Source: a bacterium Ga0077546 (GTDB taxonomy: Bacteria > Cyanobacteriota > Vampirovibrionia > Obscuribacterales > Obscuribacteraceae). Taken from it: DNA of 14,577 bases. The stretch lies in the NCBI GenBank assembly GCA_001464165.1, contig LNEX01000497.1:1-14577 (forward strand). Direction: 5' to 3'. Position numbers and translations under genes: made by a program. The notes beneath the pieces were generated by a model. The model ran no database searches. It saw only the letters and a program-made list of their open reading frames with translations, and was not told where the DNA came from. Below, piece after piece: positions 1 to 6,950 of this stretch (positions are counted from its first letter, which is position 1; each line of letters opens with the position of its first letter).

Positions 1-9
1 AAGAAAATT

Positions 10-47
10 TTGAGGAATCCCGAGAATCGAGAATCACCGTAGATAAT
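10..47 (+). promoter_or_regulatory. Weak candidate promoter for trnT-tuf
   Basis: A GATAAT hexamer at 42-47 resembles a -10 box and lies 21 bases before the tRNA. The only -35-like match is TTGAGG at 10-15, which is too far upstream for the usual 17-base spacing. The true promoter may lie outside the window. Confidence 0.2.
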
Positions 48-68
48 AAAGTCCTCGTAGATTTACGT

Positions 69-143
69 GCCCACGTAGCTTAGCGGTAGAGCACCCCCTT
101 GGTAAGGGGGAGGTCACGAGTTCGATTCTCGTCGTGGGCTCCA
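69..143 (+). tRNA. trnT: tRNA-Thr (anticodon GGU)
   Basis: A full cloverleaf can be folded by eye. The acceptor stem pairs GCCCACG (69-75) with CGTGGGC (133-139). The anticodon stem is CCCCC/GGGGG around the loop TTGGTAA, so the anticodon is GGT (101-103) and reads ACC/ACU threonine codons. The T arm is ACGAG, TTCGATT, CTCGT. The 3' CCA is encoded at 141-143. The gene lies 116 bases before tuf on the same strand. A tRNA ahead of tuf is a known bacterial arrangement (for example thrT-tufB in Escherichia coli), so co-transcription and processing are likely but inferred. Confidence 0.96.
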
Positions 144-151
144 TTTAAACC

Positions 152-177
152 GAACCTGTAATAAACCATCCAGGTTC
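152..177 (+). promoter_or_regulatory. Hairpin in the tRNA-tuf spacer
   Basis: GAACCTG (152-158) and CAGGTTC (171-177) form a perfect 7-bp inverted repeat around a 12-base loop. No T run follows, so it does not look like an intrinsic terminator. It could be an RNA-processing stem or an mRNA 5'-end stabiliser once the tRNA is released. Its function is inferred only. Confidence 0.4.
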
Positions 178-259
178 AAGTCCAATAGGCCCTGCATATC
201 AGAATCATTTGATAGTCAGTATCCGTAAGAAGCAGTAATTTGTAAGGAGAGTAGATAGG

Positions 260-1444
260 ATGGCCCGTCAAAAGTTTGAACGCAACAAACCAAACGTGAA
301 CGTTGGAACGATCGGGCACGTTGATCATGGCAAAACATCGTTAACCGCAGCTATTACAATGACTTTGGCCAAAACCGGCCAAGCCAAAGCTAAAAAATAC
401 GATGAGATCGATGCTGCTCCCGAAGAAAAAGCTCGTGGTATTACCATTAATACCGCTCACGTAGAATATGAAACAGACAAGCGTCACTACAGTCACGTTG
501 ACTGCCCAGGACACGCTGACTACATCAAGAACATGATTACTGGTGCTGCCCAAATGGACGGCGCTATCCTCGTGATTTCAGCTAACGATGGCCCTATGCC
601 ACAAACTCGCGAGCACATCTTGCTTGCCCGTCAAGTTGGCGTTCCACACATCGTTGTCTTCTTGAACAAGTGCGACATGGTCGACGATCCAGAATTGATC
701 GAACTAGTTGAAATGGAAGCCCGCGAATTGCTTTCCAAATACAACTTCGACGGCGACAATATTCCGATAATCCGTGGTTCTGCTCTCAAGACTCTTGAAG
801 GCGACCCCAAGTATGAGCAAGCAATTCTCGACTTGATGAAAGCTGTCGACGAGCATATCCCAACTCCAGAAAGAGATTTGGACAAACCATTCTTGCTCGC
901 TGTTGAAGATGTGTTCTCAATCACTGGCCGCGGTACTGTTGCCACTGGTCGTATTGAGCGCGGACAAGTTAAAGTCGGTGAAGAAGTAGAAATCGTTGGT
1001 CTGCAAGATACACGCAAGACAACCGTAACTGGCGTTGAAATGTATCAGAAGACCCTTGACTCTGGTATGGCTGGAGACAACGTTGGTATCCTCCTCAGAG
1101 GTATCGACAAGACCATGATCGAACGTGGTCAAGTTATCGCCAAACCAGGCAGCATCAAGCCACACACCAAGTTCAAGGCTGAGGTTTACATCCTCTCCAA
1201 AGAAGAAGGCGGACGTCACACTCCATTCTTCAAAGGCTACAGACCACAGTTCTACATCCGTACAACTGACGTGACCGGTTCCATCGAATTGCCAGAAGGC
1301 GTTGAGATGGTTATGCCTGGTGACAACGTTGCAATGGACGTTGAATTGATTCAGCCAGTAGCTGTTGAGCAAGGTATGAGATTCGCCATCCGCGAAGGCG
1401 GCCGTACCGTCGGCGCCGGCGTAGTTGCTTCAATCATCGCCTAA
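260..1444 (+). CDS. tuf: Translation elongation factor Tu
   Basis: EF-Tu is the GTPase that carries aminoacyl-tRNA to the ribosomal A site. The 394-residue product is the normal family length. All G motifs are present: GHVDHGKT at residues 19-26 (P-loop), RGITI at 59-63 with the switch I threonine, DCPGH at 81-85 with the catalytic histidine, NKCD at 136-139 and SAL at 174-176. Beta-barrel domains 2 and 3 follow and end in the typical GRTVGAGVV. The ATG has SD AAGGAGA at 244-250, nine bases upstream. The gene follows tRNA-Thr rather than rpsL-rpsG-fusA, so it is either a second tuf copy or one detached from the str operon; the window cannot decide. Residues 47-72 are very like cyanobacterial EF-Tu, whereas NKCD differs from the NKED I recall there. 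Confidence 0.99.
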   Translation: MARQKFERNKPNVNVGTIGHVDHGKTSLTAAITMTLAKTGQAKAKKYDEIDAAPEEKARGITINTAHVEYETDKRHYSHVDCPGHADYIKNMITGAAQMDGAILVISANDGPMPQTREHILLARQVGVPHIVVFLNKCDMVDDPELIELVEMEARELLSKYNFDGDNIPIIRGSALKTLEGDPKYEQAILDLMKAVDEHIPTPERDLDKPFLLAVEDVFSITGRGTVATGRIERGQVKVGEEVEIVGLQDTRKTTVTGVEMYQKTLDSGMAGDNVGILLRGIDKTMIERGQVIAKPGSIKPHTKFKAEVYILSKEEGGRHTPFFKGYRPQFYIRTTDVTGSIELPEGVEMVMPGDNVAMDVELIQPVAVEQGMRFAIREGGRTVGAGVVASIIA

Positions 1445-1445
1445 G

Positions 1446-1476
1446 CTAGAAGCTTTTCAGTAGTCCTCTTTTTTTT
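1446..1476 (+). terminator. Weak intrinsic terminator after tuf
   Basis: Just past the tuf stop, CTAGAA (1446-1451) can pair with TTC and TAG (1456-1458 and 1461-1463) around a two-base bulge. An eight-T run at 1469-1476 follows. The stem is short and A/T-rich, so its efficiency is uncertain. Its position between tuf and a convergent gene fits termination. The T run serves only the plus strand. Confidence 0.45.
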
Positions 1477-1504
1477 GTCACAAATTAGTGCACCATATTT
1501 AGTG

Positions 1505-2482
1505 CTATCTAATATTTTCCATCATGAACGATTCTGGACTAGCAGGTTCTGCTCCGGCAGCTTCTCCACTGCAGGCGTTAACGCGCTCAAACAAAACTGC
1601 AGCTTGCATCCGTCTGCCTGTGCGCAATTCTAACCAAGCAATGTCTCTCAGTGTGTCGATAAAGGCCAAATCGGAAAGCTTGGCTTTTTCAAAGAGCGAT
1701 ACCGCCGTTGTCAGATCTTGTAGCGCTTCTTGATCGCGACCAAGTCGAGCTTTCATCTTGCCCTCTAGGCTATACGCTAAGCCCTGAATTTCGAGTGATT
1801 GATGACTGCCTTTGAGTTGCTTGATTATTTTGCCATTGACGATCTTGGCTTGATCGTAACTACCACAGTGATATAAGACGATGGCTAGTTGCCATTGATA
1901 TTTTAGGTTTTTCGGATTGGCCGCAACCAATTTGGCAAGCAAGGCGTTAGTCTCTGCTGGTTGCGATTGGCTGAGATTTTTGAGAATGGCGTTTTCGGAA
2001 GAGTAGTTCTTAGAGTCATGTGCTCGCTGGACAGCGACAAAAAGATTCTTCAGGACCTCTGCTTTTGACCAATGCCCAAGATTTTTCAATGGCATCGCCG
2101 CCACTGCTCGACCAGGCTTTGCTACCTGCATGGGTGGCGAAGCTGTAGCGTGCCTATTCTTTCCACGCATGCTCTCAAGCTTTGAGGCTGCCATACTGAG
2201 CGCGGCAATGATTATGACTATGGTAACTACAGCAGCTATAGCCATGCCAATGTGGCGCATTGGTTTGCTTAAATCTGCATCTTGTCCTTTTCGACCTAGT
2301 TTCTGATTGGGAGAGCTTCTTGATGTCTGCACCAAATGCGATGTGCCAGTAGTACGCTGCCCGTCAGCCGATTTTTGTAAGCCATTAGATTGGCTGTCCT
2401 GGCTTTCTGCCGCGGCGACTAGTATGTCTTTTACTAAATCTGATTTGATTCGTTTACCGGATTTGTCGAAGCGATAAGTCAT
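1505..2482 (-). CDS. Hypothetical single-pass membrane protein with TPR-like repeats
   Basis: I do not recognise this gene. From ATG at 2482 it encodes 325 residues; the frame also stays open to a TTG at 2530 (341 residues). It begins with a polar, basic segment (MTYRFDKSGKRIKSDLV). One membrane helix follows at about residues 78-98 (GMAIAAVVTIVIIIAALSMA), then a low-complexity linker. The C-terminal half holds helix pairs of tetratricopeptide type at about 194-225, 234-270 and 274-305, including LAIVLYHCGSYDQA and ARLGRDQEALQDL. The likely topology is a cytoplasmic N-terminus with a TPR domain outside, giving a protein-interaction role; this is inference. There is no good SD before the ATG, and a purine-rich GGAGG lies 17 bases before the TTG, too far to settle the start. 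The gene stands alone, converging on tuf and diverging from rpsJ, with no functional link to its neighbours visible. Confidence 0.75.
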   Translation of the reverse strand: MTYRFDKSGKRIKSDLVKDILVAAAESQDSQSNGLQKSADGQRTTGTSHLVQTSRSSPNQKLGRKGQDADLSKPMRHIGMAIAAVVTIVIIIAALSMAASKLESMRGKNRHATASPPMQVAKPGRAVAAMPLKNLGHWSKAEVLKNLFVAVQRAHDSKNYSSENAILKNLSQSQPAETNALLAKLVAANPKNLKYQWQLAIVLYHCGSYDQAKIVNGKIIKQLKGSHQSLEIQGLAYSLEGKMKARLGRDQEALQDLTTAVSLFEKAKLSDLAFIDTLRDIAWLELRTGRRMQAAVLFERVNACSGEAAGAEPASPESFMMENIR

Positions 2483-2538
2483 GGTTGGTGGCAATTTGTC
2501 TGAAGTAATAAGAAGAAAAGAGGCTGCCAAGAGATATA

Positions 2539-2568
2539 TTTATCTTTCCCCCTCCAAAACGCTCTAAA
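2539..2568 (-). promoter_or_regulatory. Candidate promoter for the TPR membrane-protein gene
   Basis: Read on the minus strand, TTTAGA (2568-2563) and GATAAA (2544-2539) are separated by 18 bases, each matching four of six consensus positions. Initiation near 2531 would give the ATG at 2482 a leader of about 48 bases. The hexamers are weak, so this is tentative. Confidence 0.25.
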
Positions 2569-2638
2569 CAGCTCAATGCTTAAGACATTGCTGAGGTTGC
2601 CTGATTGTTGAAATTAAGGTGTGACCTGATGTTGCGGT

Positions 2639-2659
2639 TGTTAACAGTGATTCGAATCA
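2639..2659. promoter_or_regulatory. Two adjacent palindromes, candidate operator
   Basis: TGTTAACA (2639-2646) and the perfect 12-base palindrome TGATTCGAATCA (2648-2659) are separated by one base, in the intergenic region between divergent genes. Such dyads are typical of dimeric regulator sites. I cannot name the regulator, and chance occurrence is possible. Confidence 0.35.
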
Positions 2660-2715
2660 ATTTCAAACTATTTTTTTACCCTACTAGACAGCTGAAACCA
2701 TCACGGGCGCAGTGC

Positions 2716-2733
2716 TTGAGAAAAATATCTCAA
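2716..2733. promoter_or_regulatory. Inverted repeat upstream of the putative rpsJ promoter
   Basis: TTGAGA (2716-2721) and TCTCAA (2728-2733) form a 6-bp dyad with a 6-base A/T spacer, ending 14 bases before the candidate -35 box at 2748. It may be an operator. No T run supports a terminator. Confidence 0.3.
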
Positions 2734-2747
2734 CGTAGTTGCTTGAT

Positions 2748-2776
2748 TTGACCCTATTGGAAACCAAAGCTGAAAT
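2748..2776 (+). promoter_or_regulatory. Candidate promoter for the S10-spc operon
   Basis: TTGACC (2748-2753, five of six consensus matches) is followed after exactly 17 bases by TGAAAT (2771-2776, four of six). A transcript from here would carry a leader of about 260 bases before rpsJ. An alternative -10, TACAAT at 2809-2814, is a better hexamer but lacks a -35 at normal spacing. Confidence 0.35.
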
Positions 2777-2914
2777 AAATTTACTCTGGCGCCCCCGGGC
2801 GATCTCTGTACAATGTGTGGTTCGTTCGCTGGAACGGTCAACCCGTGCCGTCCGCAATTATAAGAGGCAGTTAATGCGTCTTGTTGCTAGGGCCGGGGAG
2901 ATTAGACTGGTGCC

Positions 2915-2947
2915 CTATCGGATATGTATTAAGTGCATCCGGTATAG
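2915..2947 (+). promoter_or_regulatory. Leader hairpin upstream of rpsJ
   Basis: The stem is built from CTAT/ATAG (2915-2918 with 2944-2947), CGG/CCG (2919-2921 with 2939-2941) and ATGTA/TGCAT (2924-2928 with 2934-2938, one G-T wobble). It has two-base bulges at 2922-2923 and 2942-2943 and the loop TTAAG. That makes 12 pairs in 33 bases. It lies in the S10 leader, where L4-responsive structures are known in E. coli; equivalence here is only inferred. No T run follows. Confidence 0.5.
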
Positions 2948-2958
2948 CTAAGGTCTTG

Positions 2959-3018
2959 ATGGCGACGTTATCGCTAAATGCGATTACTTATGTTGAACGC
3001 ATCCTGGTTATTCACTAG
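2959..3018 (+). CDS. Candidate 19-residue leader peptide before rpsJ
   Basis: An ATG at 2959 preceded by AAGG (2950-2953) at five-base spacing opens a 19-codon frame, [19 protein letters not shown], ending at TAG 3016-3018, 25 bases before rpsJ. The frame spans alternative small stems: GCGA/TCGC (2962-2965 with 2971-2974) competes with ATCGC/GCGAT (2970-2974 with 2980-2984). This layout could couple translation of the leader to access to rpsJ. I know of no family for the peptide. The SD and ATG may be chance, and conservation would decide. Confidence 0.22.
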   Translation: MATLSLNAITYVERILVIH

Positions 3019-3043
3019 GAGCACTAGGGAGAAAGTAGGCAAT

Positions 3044-3391
3044 ATGGCAAGCGCCAAAAAAACAAAAATTGATGCCGCAGCGTCTAAAGTGCAAAGAATC
3101 CGCATTCGTCTTAAGTCTTACGACCACAGATTGCTCGATAAGTCTTCAGATCAGATCGTAGATACTGCCAAGCGCACTGGTGCGACAGTTTGCGGCCCAG
3201 TGCCGTTGCCAACCAAGAAGCGTGTTTATTGCGTGTTGCGTTCACCGCACGTTGACAAAAAATCGCGCGAGCACTTCGAGATCAGAGTGCACAAGAGATT
3301 GATTGATATCAACGATCCAACACCAACTACCGCTGATGCGCTTATGCGTCTTGATTTGCCAGCCGGTGTTGATATCGAAGTCAAACTCTAA
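3044..3391 (+). CDS. rpsJ: Small ribosomal subunit protein S10
   Basis: S10 belongs to the 30S head and, as NusE, also takes part in antitermination. The core is unmistakable: [42 protein letters not shown] and [13 protein letters not shown]. With ATG 3044 the protein has 115 residues against the usual 102-105, owing to about 15 basic N-terminal residues ([15 protein letters not shown]). The start is supported by AGGGAG at 3026-3031. The frame remains open to an ATG at 2978, but that start has no SD and its sequence does not resemble S10. It is the first gene of the cluster, 52 bases before rplC. In cyanobacteria as I know them rpsJ follows tuf; here it is still a neighbour of tuf but separated by an inverted gene. 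Confidence 0.97.
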   Translation: MASAKKTKIDAAASKVQRIRIRLKSYDHRLLDKSSDQIVDTAKRTGATVCGPVPLPTKKRVYCVLRSPHVDKKSREHFEIRVHKRLIDINDPTPTTADALMRLDLPAGVDIEVKL

Positions 3392-3443
3392 GGTTTGTAC
3401 TTAACAGTTGATTTGATGCAGATTTGAGAAGGACTTAAAAGCC

Positions 3444-4082
3444 ATGACATTAGGCGTAATGGGAAGAAAAGTTGGAATGACTCAGGTATTCGATGAGAAT
3501 GGCCTGGCAGTTCCTGTCACTGTAGTTAAGTTGGGCGAGAATATCGTTACCGAAACCAAAACTAAAGAGAAGCATGGCTACGTGGCTGTGCAGGTTGGTG
3601 GCTTCGCAATTAAAGAGAAGAAGCTCAACAAGCCTGATCTTGGCGCTTTCAAAAAGAAAGAGATCCAAGCTTTGAAGCCTTTGAAGGAATACCGCGTCGA
3701 TGACGTTTCCTCCTATAAGGTTGGCGAAGCTCTTAAAGTCGAGACCTTGCTTACCCCTGGTATGAAGGTAGACGTCCGCGGTAAGTCGATTGGTAAGGGC
3801 TTCCAAGGCTGTATCAAACGCTATAACCACGGTCGCGGACCAATGAGCCACGGTTCTAAATTCCACCGCTCTATGGGTTCTATCGGCGCTGGTACCACTC
3901 CAGGTCGCGTCGTTCGTGGTCTTCATATGCCTGGTCACATGGGTGACGACAATGTTTGTGCTCGCCGCTTGACTGTGGTGAGAGTTGATACCGAAAAAGG
4001 TCTGCTCCTTGTCAGAGGCTCTGTACCTGGTGTTGACGGTGGTTTGGTTGTGATCTCCGCATCTGTAACCAAATGGAATTAG
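3444..4082 (+). CDS. rplC: Large ribosomal subunit protein L3
   Basis: L3 binds 23S rRNA early in 50S assembly and sends a loop close to the peptidyl-transferase centre. The 212-residue product has the normal length and begins with the family signature MTLGVMGRKVGMTQVF. The central extended loop reads GRGPMSHGSKFHRSMGSIGAGTTPGR (about residues 130-155), followed by GHMGDDNV and LLLVRGSVPG. The glutamine that is methylated in E. coli L3 (within GSIGQNQTPG) is replaced here, as in several other phyla. SD GAGAAGG at 3426-3432 supports the ATG. It lies between rpsJ and rplD in standard S10 order. Confidence 0.98.
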   Translation: MTLGVMGRKVGMTQVFDENGLAVPVTVVKLGENIVTETKTKEKHGYVAVQVGGFAIKEKKLNKPDLGAFKKKEIQALKPLKEYRVDDVSSYKVGEALKVETLLTPGMKVDVRGKSIGKGFQGCIKRYNHGRGPMSHGSKFHRSMGSIGAGTTPGRVVRGLHMPGHMGDDNVCARRLTVVRVDTEKGLLLVRGSVPGVDGGLVVISASVTKWN

Positions 4083-4110
4083 TTTCTGAACTTAAGAGAG
4101 AGAAAGTAAA

Positions 4111-4965
4111 ATGACATCCGCGCAAGTAGTTGATCTCAAAGGCAAGAAACTGAGTGAAGTAACACTCAGTGACGCAGTCTTTGGCATTAAGCCGAACATG
4201 GGCGTAATTCACAATGCCCTGGTCAGACAGCTCGCCAATGCCAGACAAGGTAGTGCTAACACCAAAACCAGAGCTGAAGTTCGTGGTGGCGGCCGTAAGC
4301 CATGGCGTCAAAAAGGTACTGGCCGCGCCAGAGCCGGTTCTATCCGTTCACCTTTGTGGGCTGGTGGTGGCGTTCCGTTCGGTCCTAAGCCGCGCGATTA
4401 CTCCATCACTATGAATAAGAAGATGAGAGTGCTTGCACTTAAATCTGCTCTTGCCGCTAGCGTTGAGAAGTTGGTTGTCGTTCAAGACTTCGACAATCTC
4501 AAAGAAGCGAAGACAAAACTATTCAGCCAAGTATTGAAAGATCTTGGACATGAAGGCAAGAAAGTGCTTGTCGTTCTCGACTACGCTTGCGATGTTTGCG
4601 CCCGTGTTGAACGTGCTGCTCGCAATATTGACGGTCTGAAAGTGATCGCCATGAGCAACTTGAACGTCAAAGATTTGCTTCATTACGAAGTCATCCTCAC
4701 TAATGCTAGAACTCTTGAAGCAATCAACAATCGCTTCGAAGCCACCAGCAAAGAAAAAACCGAAGGTGACAAGCCGGTAGTTAAGAAAGCGGCGAAAGTA
4801 GAAGCTAAGGCTGCTCCTGCTGCCAAAGCTGAAAAAACACCAGTCAAAGATGCTGCTGAAGCTCCTAAGAAAGCCGCTGCTCCTAAGAAAGCTGCTGCCA
4901 CAAAAGAAGTAGATGCTGAAGCTAAAAAGCCTGCTCGCGCTAAAAAAGAGAAGAGCGAAGAGTAA
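4111..4965 (+). CDS. rplD: Large ribosomal subunit protein L4 with a Lys/Ala-rich tail
   Basis: L4 binds 23S rRNA and its loop lines the exit tunnel; in E. coli it also represses its own operon. The core (residues 1-210) is complete, with the tunnel loop GGGRKPWRQKGTGRARAGSIRSPLWAGGG at about 59-87. The protein has 284 residues against the usual 200-210, because of a 74-residue tail rich in Lys, Ala, Pro and Glu that includes a tandem APKKAA repeat. The tail has no predicted fold and resembles lysine-rich extensions on eukaryotic ribosomal proteins in composition only. Codon use looks like the rest of the gene. The ATG follows a purine-rich stretch (GAGAGAGAAAG) rather than a classical SD. 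The gap to rplC is 28 bases. Confidence 0.97.
   Translation: MTSAQVVDLKGKKLSEVTLSDAVFGIKPNMGVIHNALVRQLANARQGSANTKTRAEVRGGGRKPWRQKGTGRARAGSIRSPLWAGGGVPFGPKPRDYSITMNKKMRVLALKSALAASVEKLVVVQDFDNLKEAKTKLFSQVLKDLGHEGKKVLVVLDYACDVCARVERAARNIDGLKVIAMSNLNVKDLLHYEVILTNARTLEAINNRFEATSKEKTEGDKPVVKKAAKVEAKAAPAAKAEKTPVKDAAEAPKKAAAPKKAAATKEVDAEAKKPARAKKEKSEE
4861..4892 (+). repeat. Short tandem repeat in the L4 tail
   Basis: A 14-base unit, GCTCCTAAGAAAGC, occurs at 4861-4874 and 4879-4892 with an 18-base period. It encodes two successive APKKAA hexapeptides, suggesting growth of the tail by in-frame duplication. Confidence 0.7.
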
Positions 4966-4990
4966 TTAGAATATCTAAGGACCAAGTGAG

Positions 4991-5296
4991 ATGAACAAAC
5001 GTCATTCGCAAATCATCATCAGACCAATGATTACTGAGAAGTCTGCTCAACAGATGGAACTCGGTCAATACACTTTCGAAGTGATGAAAGACGCCAATAA
5101 AGTTGAAATTGCTCAAGCTATTGAGCAGATGCTTAAGGAACTCTATCCGAAGAGCAAGAGCGAGGTCGTCTCTGTCAATACAAGCGCTATCCGCGGTCGC
5201 TTCAGAAGAAGCAAACGTCATGGTCGCGCTCCAAAAGACAGCAAGAAGGCTATTGTCACCATGTCTGGTGATCCGCTCGAGTTGTTCACTGCCTAA
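4991..5296 (+). CDS. rplW: Large ribosomal subunit protein L23
   Basis: L23 sits at the exit of the peptide tunnel and is the docking site for trigger factor and SRP. The 101-residue product is near the usual 92-100 and carries the family pattern IIIRPMITEKSAQQMELGQYTFEVMKDANKVEIAQAIEQ, then the basic loop RGRFRRSKRHGRAPKDSKKAIVTM. SD TAAGGA at 4976-4981 lies nine bases before the ATG. The gene follows rplD by 25 bases and precedes rplB, as in most S10 operons. Confidence 0.97.
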   Translation: MNKRHSQIIIRPMITEKSAQQMELGQYTFEVMKDANKVEIAQAIEQMLKELYPKSKSEVVSVNTSAIRGRFRRSKRHGRAPKDSKKAIVTMSGDPLELFTA

Positions 5297-5350
5297 TTTT
5301 TCAATTAAGCACTCAACTCACAGTTATGGGAATTTTTTAGGAACAGTAAG

Positions 5351-6181
5351 ATGCCTACCCGCAAAGTGAATCCAACCTCCGCAGGCCGCAGGAATATGTC
5401 GTTAGCCGATTATTCGGATGTAACTACACATACTCCTCTAAAGAGCTTGCTGCGCCCCTTGAAAAAGCATGGTGGTCGCAACAACCAAGGCCGTTTGACA
5501 GTCAGACATAAAGGCGGCGGCCATAAACAGGCCTACCGCGTTATCGATTTCAAACGCAACAAGCATGACGTCCCTGGCGTTATCGCAACTATTGAATACG
5601 ATCCAAACCGCAACTGCCGTATCTGTCTGGTGCATTATGCCGACGGAGACAAGCGCTATATCTTGGCGCCAAACGGTATCAAGGTTGGTGAAAAAGTTAT
5701 GTCCGGGCCAGCAGCTGAGATCAAGAACGGCAACGCTCTTCCTCTTCGCGCTATCCCTCTAGGTACTATGGTTCACAACGTTGAATTGACTCTCGGTAGA
5801 GGCGGCCAAATGGGTCGTGCTGCTGGAGCTCAAATTCAAGTTCTGGCCAAAGAAGGCAGATATGCCACCTTGCGTTTGCCATCTGGTGAAATGCGTATGG
5901 TGCATCTCGAGTGCATGGCCACCATCGGTCAGTTGGGTAATACCGACGACAAAAACTTGCGTCTGGGTAAAGCCGGCCGTACTCGTTGGTTAGGCATTAA
6001 GCCTACCAACCGTGGTGTCACCATGAACGCCATTGACCACCCGCATGGTGGTGGTGAAGGTAAATCGCCAATCGGTGGTAAGCCGCAAACACCATGGGGC
6101 AAACCAGCTATGGGTTACAAAACTCGTCGCGGTAAGTCTTATACATCGGACAAATTCATCGTTAAGCGCAGAACTAAGTAA
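5351..6181 (+). CDS. rplB: Large ribosomal subunit protein L2
   Basis: L2 is a primary 23S rRNA-binding protein needed for subunit association and peptidyl-transferase activity. The length of 276 residues is standard. The N-terminal OB-like part contains [21 protein letters not shown] (about 43-63) and the SH3-like part includes LPSGEMR. The key loop [15 protein letters not shown] spans about 229-243, with the conserved histidine at 230 (E. coli His229). The C-terminus is basic (RRTK). SD AGGAA at 5339-5343 is seven bases before the ATG. The 54-base gap after rplW shows no clear hairpin. Confidence 0.99.
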   Translation: MPTRKVNPTSAGRRNMSLADYSDVTTHTPLKSLLRPLKKHGGRNNQGRLTVRHKGGGHKQAYRVIDFKRNKHDVPGVIATIEYDPNRNCRICLVHYADGDKRYILAPNGIKVGEKVMSGPAAEIKNGNALPLRAIPLGTMVHNVELTLGRGGQMGRAAGAQIQVLAKEGRYATLRLPSGEMRMVHLECMATIGQLGNTDDKNLRLGKAGRTRWLGIKPTNRGVTMNAIDHPHGGGEGKSPIGGKPQTPWGKPAMGYKTRRGKSYTSDKFIVKRRTK

Positions 6182-6195
6182 TTTTGGAGGTTTAA

Positions 6196-6477
6196 GTGTC
6201 TCGATCGCTTAAAAAGGGACCATTCGTTCATCCAGCACTCGTCAAAAAAGTTGATGAGATGAATAAGAAAGGCGACAAACGCGTTATCAAATCCTGGTCT
6301 CGCGCTTCGATGATTGTGCCCGAAATGATTGGCCACACAATCGCTATATACAACGGCCGCAAACATGTTCCTGTCTACGTGACTGAACAAATGATTGGCC
6401 ACCGTCTCGGTGAGTTCGCCCCCACCAGACTGTTCAAAGGACACGCCGGCGGAGACAAAACTGGCAAAAGAGGCTAA
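6196..6477 (+). CDS. rpsS: Small ribosomal subunit protein S19
   Basis: S19 binds the head of the 30S subunit with S13. The 93-residue product is full length and starts with [18 protein letters not shown], with the later signature [33 protein letters not shown]. Translation begins at GTG 6196, five bases after a strong TTGGAGG (6184-6190). The gap to rplB is only 14 bases, consistent with coupled translation. Confidence 0.98.
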   Translation: MSRSLKKGPFVHPALVKKVDEMNKKGDKRVIKSWSRASMIVPEMIGHTIAIYNGRKHVPVYVTEQMIGHRLGEFAPTRLFKGHAGGDKTGKRG

Positions 6478-6532
6478 CCCAAAGTTAGTACTGGCAGTAA
6501 GTTAGACCGGAATAGTTAGAAGGATCGCAAAA

Positions 6533-6880
6533 GTGGAAAGCAAAGTTTGCGCAAAATGGATCAGAATGTCACCGCGGAAGGTGCGCCGTGTAGTCAACGA
6601 GATTCGCGGTAAAGAAGTTGGCGAAGCTAGAGTTATGCTCAAGTTCATGCCTTACACTGCCGCTCGCGTCGTTGAGAAGCTGCTTTACTCAGCCGTTTCC
6701 AACCTCACGCATGCAGAAAAGCAAGCCGTGTCAGATTCGGAAGCTGACAAATTCAAAGTAGTAGAAGCATTCTGCGACCAGGGACCAACTCTGGAACGCT
6801 TCCAGCCAAGAGCAAGAGGCCGGGCTTATCCCATCCTTAAGCGCTCCAGCCACATCACGCTGAAACTTTCAGATATATAA
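6533..6880 (+). CDS. rplV: Large ribosomal subunit protein L22
   Basis: L22 contacts all 23S rRNA domains and its beta-hairpin narrows the exit tunnel. The 115-residue product is of usual size and opens with KWIRMSPRKVRRVVNEIRGK. The hairpin tip lies in the segment GPTLERFQPRARGRAYPILKRSSHITL near the C-terminus. The start codon is GTG 6533, with AGAAGGA ending at 6524. The spacer before it (6478-6532) carries three copies of AGTTAG (6483, 6500 and 6514) of unknown meaning. Confidence 0.97.
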   Translation: MESKVCAKWIRMSPRKVRRVVNEIRGKEVGEARVMLKFMPYTAARVVEKLLYSAVSNLTHAEKQAVSDSEADKFKVVEAFCDQGPTLERFQPRARGRAYPILKRSSHITLKLSDI

Positions 6881-6934
6881 GTAGAAAGCGCGAAGCAAGA
6901 GCTTCAAGAGTTAAAAGGTTCAAGAGTCAAATTG

Positions 6935-6950
6935 CGAGTCAAAAGACTCG
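6935..6950 (+). promoter_or_regulatory. Hairpin just before rpsC
   Basis: CGAGTC (6935-6940), AAAA, GACTCG (6945-6950) form a perfect 6-bp stem in the rplV-rpsC gap. Another GAGTC at 6924-6928 could pair with the same 3' arm, giving two competing folds. The repeat TTCAAGAGT occurs at 6903-6911 and 6919-6927. No T run follows. The hairpin ends 13 bases before the rpsC SD. Confidence 0.45.

Larger units (their letters stand above)
2531..3043. other. Divergent regulatory region and S10 leader, no convincing protein gene
   Basis: About 500 bases separate the minus-strand membrane-protein gene from rpsJ. The left part (2531-2740) is A/T-rich and carries three dyads and a T7 run. The right part (2780-2960) is richer in G and C and carries hairpins typical of a transcribed leader. 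The open frame at 2739-2951 starts with TTG, has no SD and has no recognisable protein features, so it is not called. Confidence 0.6.

Noticed and set aside
171..195. tRNA T-arm-like stretch after tRNA-Thr, possible tRNA remnant
   Set aside because: GGTTCAAGTCC looks like a T arm, but only two stem pairs form and there is no acceptor or anticodon arm; the stretch is better explained by the 152-177 hairpin.
341..1372. Long antisense open frames across tuf
   Set aside because: They are shadows of a highly biased coding gene, without SD or family signal.
2739..2951. 70-residue open frame on the plus strand in the leader
   Set aside because: It starts with TTG without an SD, has no recognisable protein pattern, and coincides with the structured leader; chance is the simplest explanation.
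2978..3043. In-frame upstream ATG that would give S10 22 more residues
   Set aside because: There is no SD before 2978, the added sequence does not resemble S10, and ATG 3044 has a usable SD.
4683..4985. Antisense open frame with hydrophobic Ala/Leu-rich product opposite the L4 tail
   Set aside because: It is the complement of the Lys/Ala-rich repeat codons and looks like a membrane protein only for that reason.
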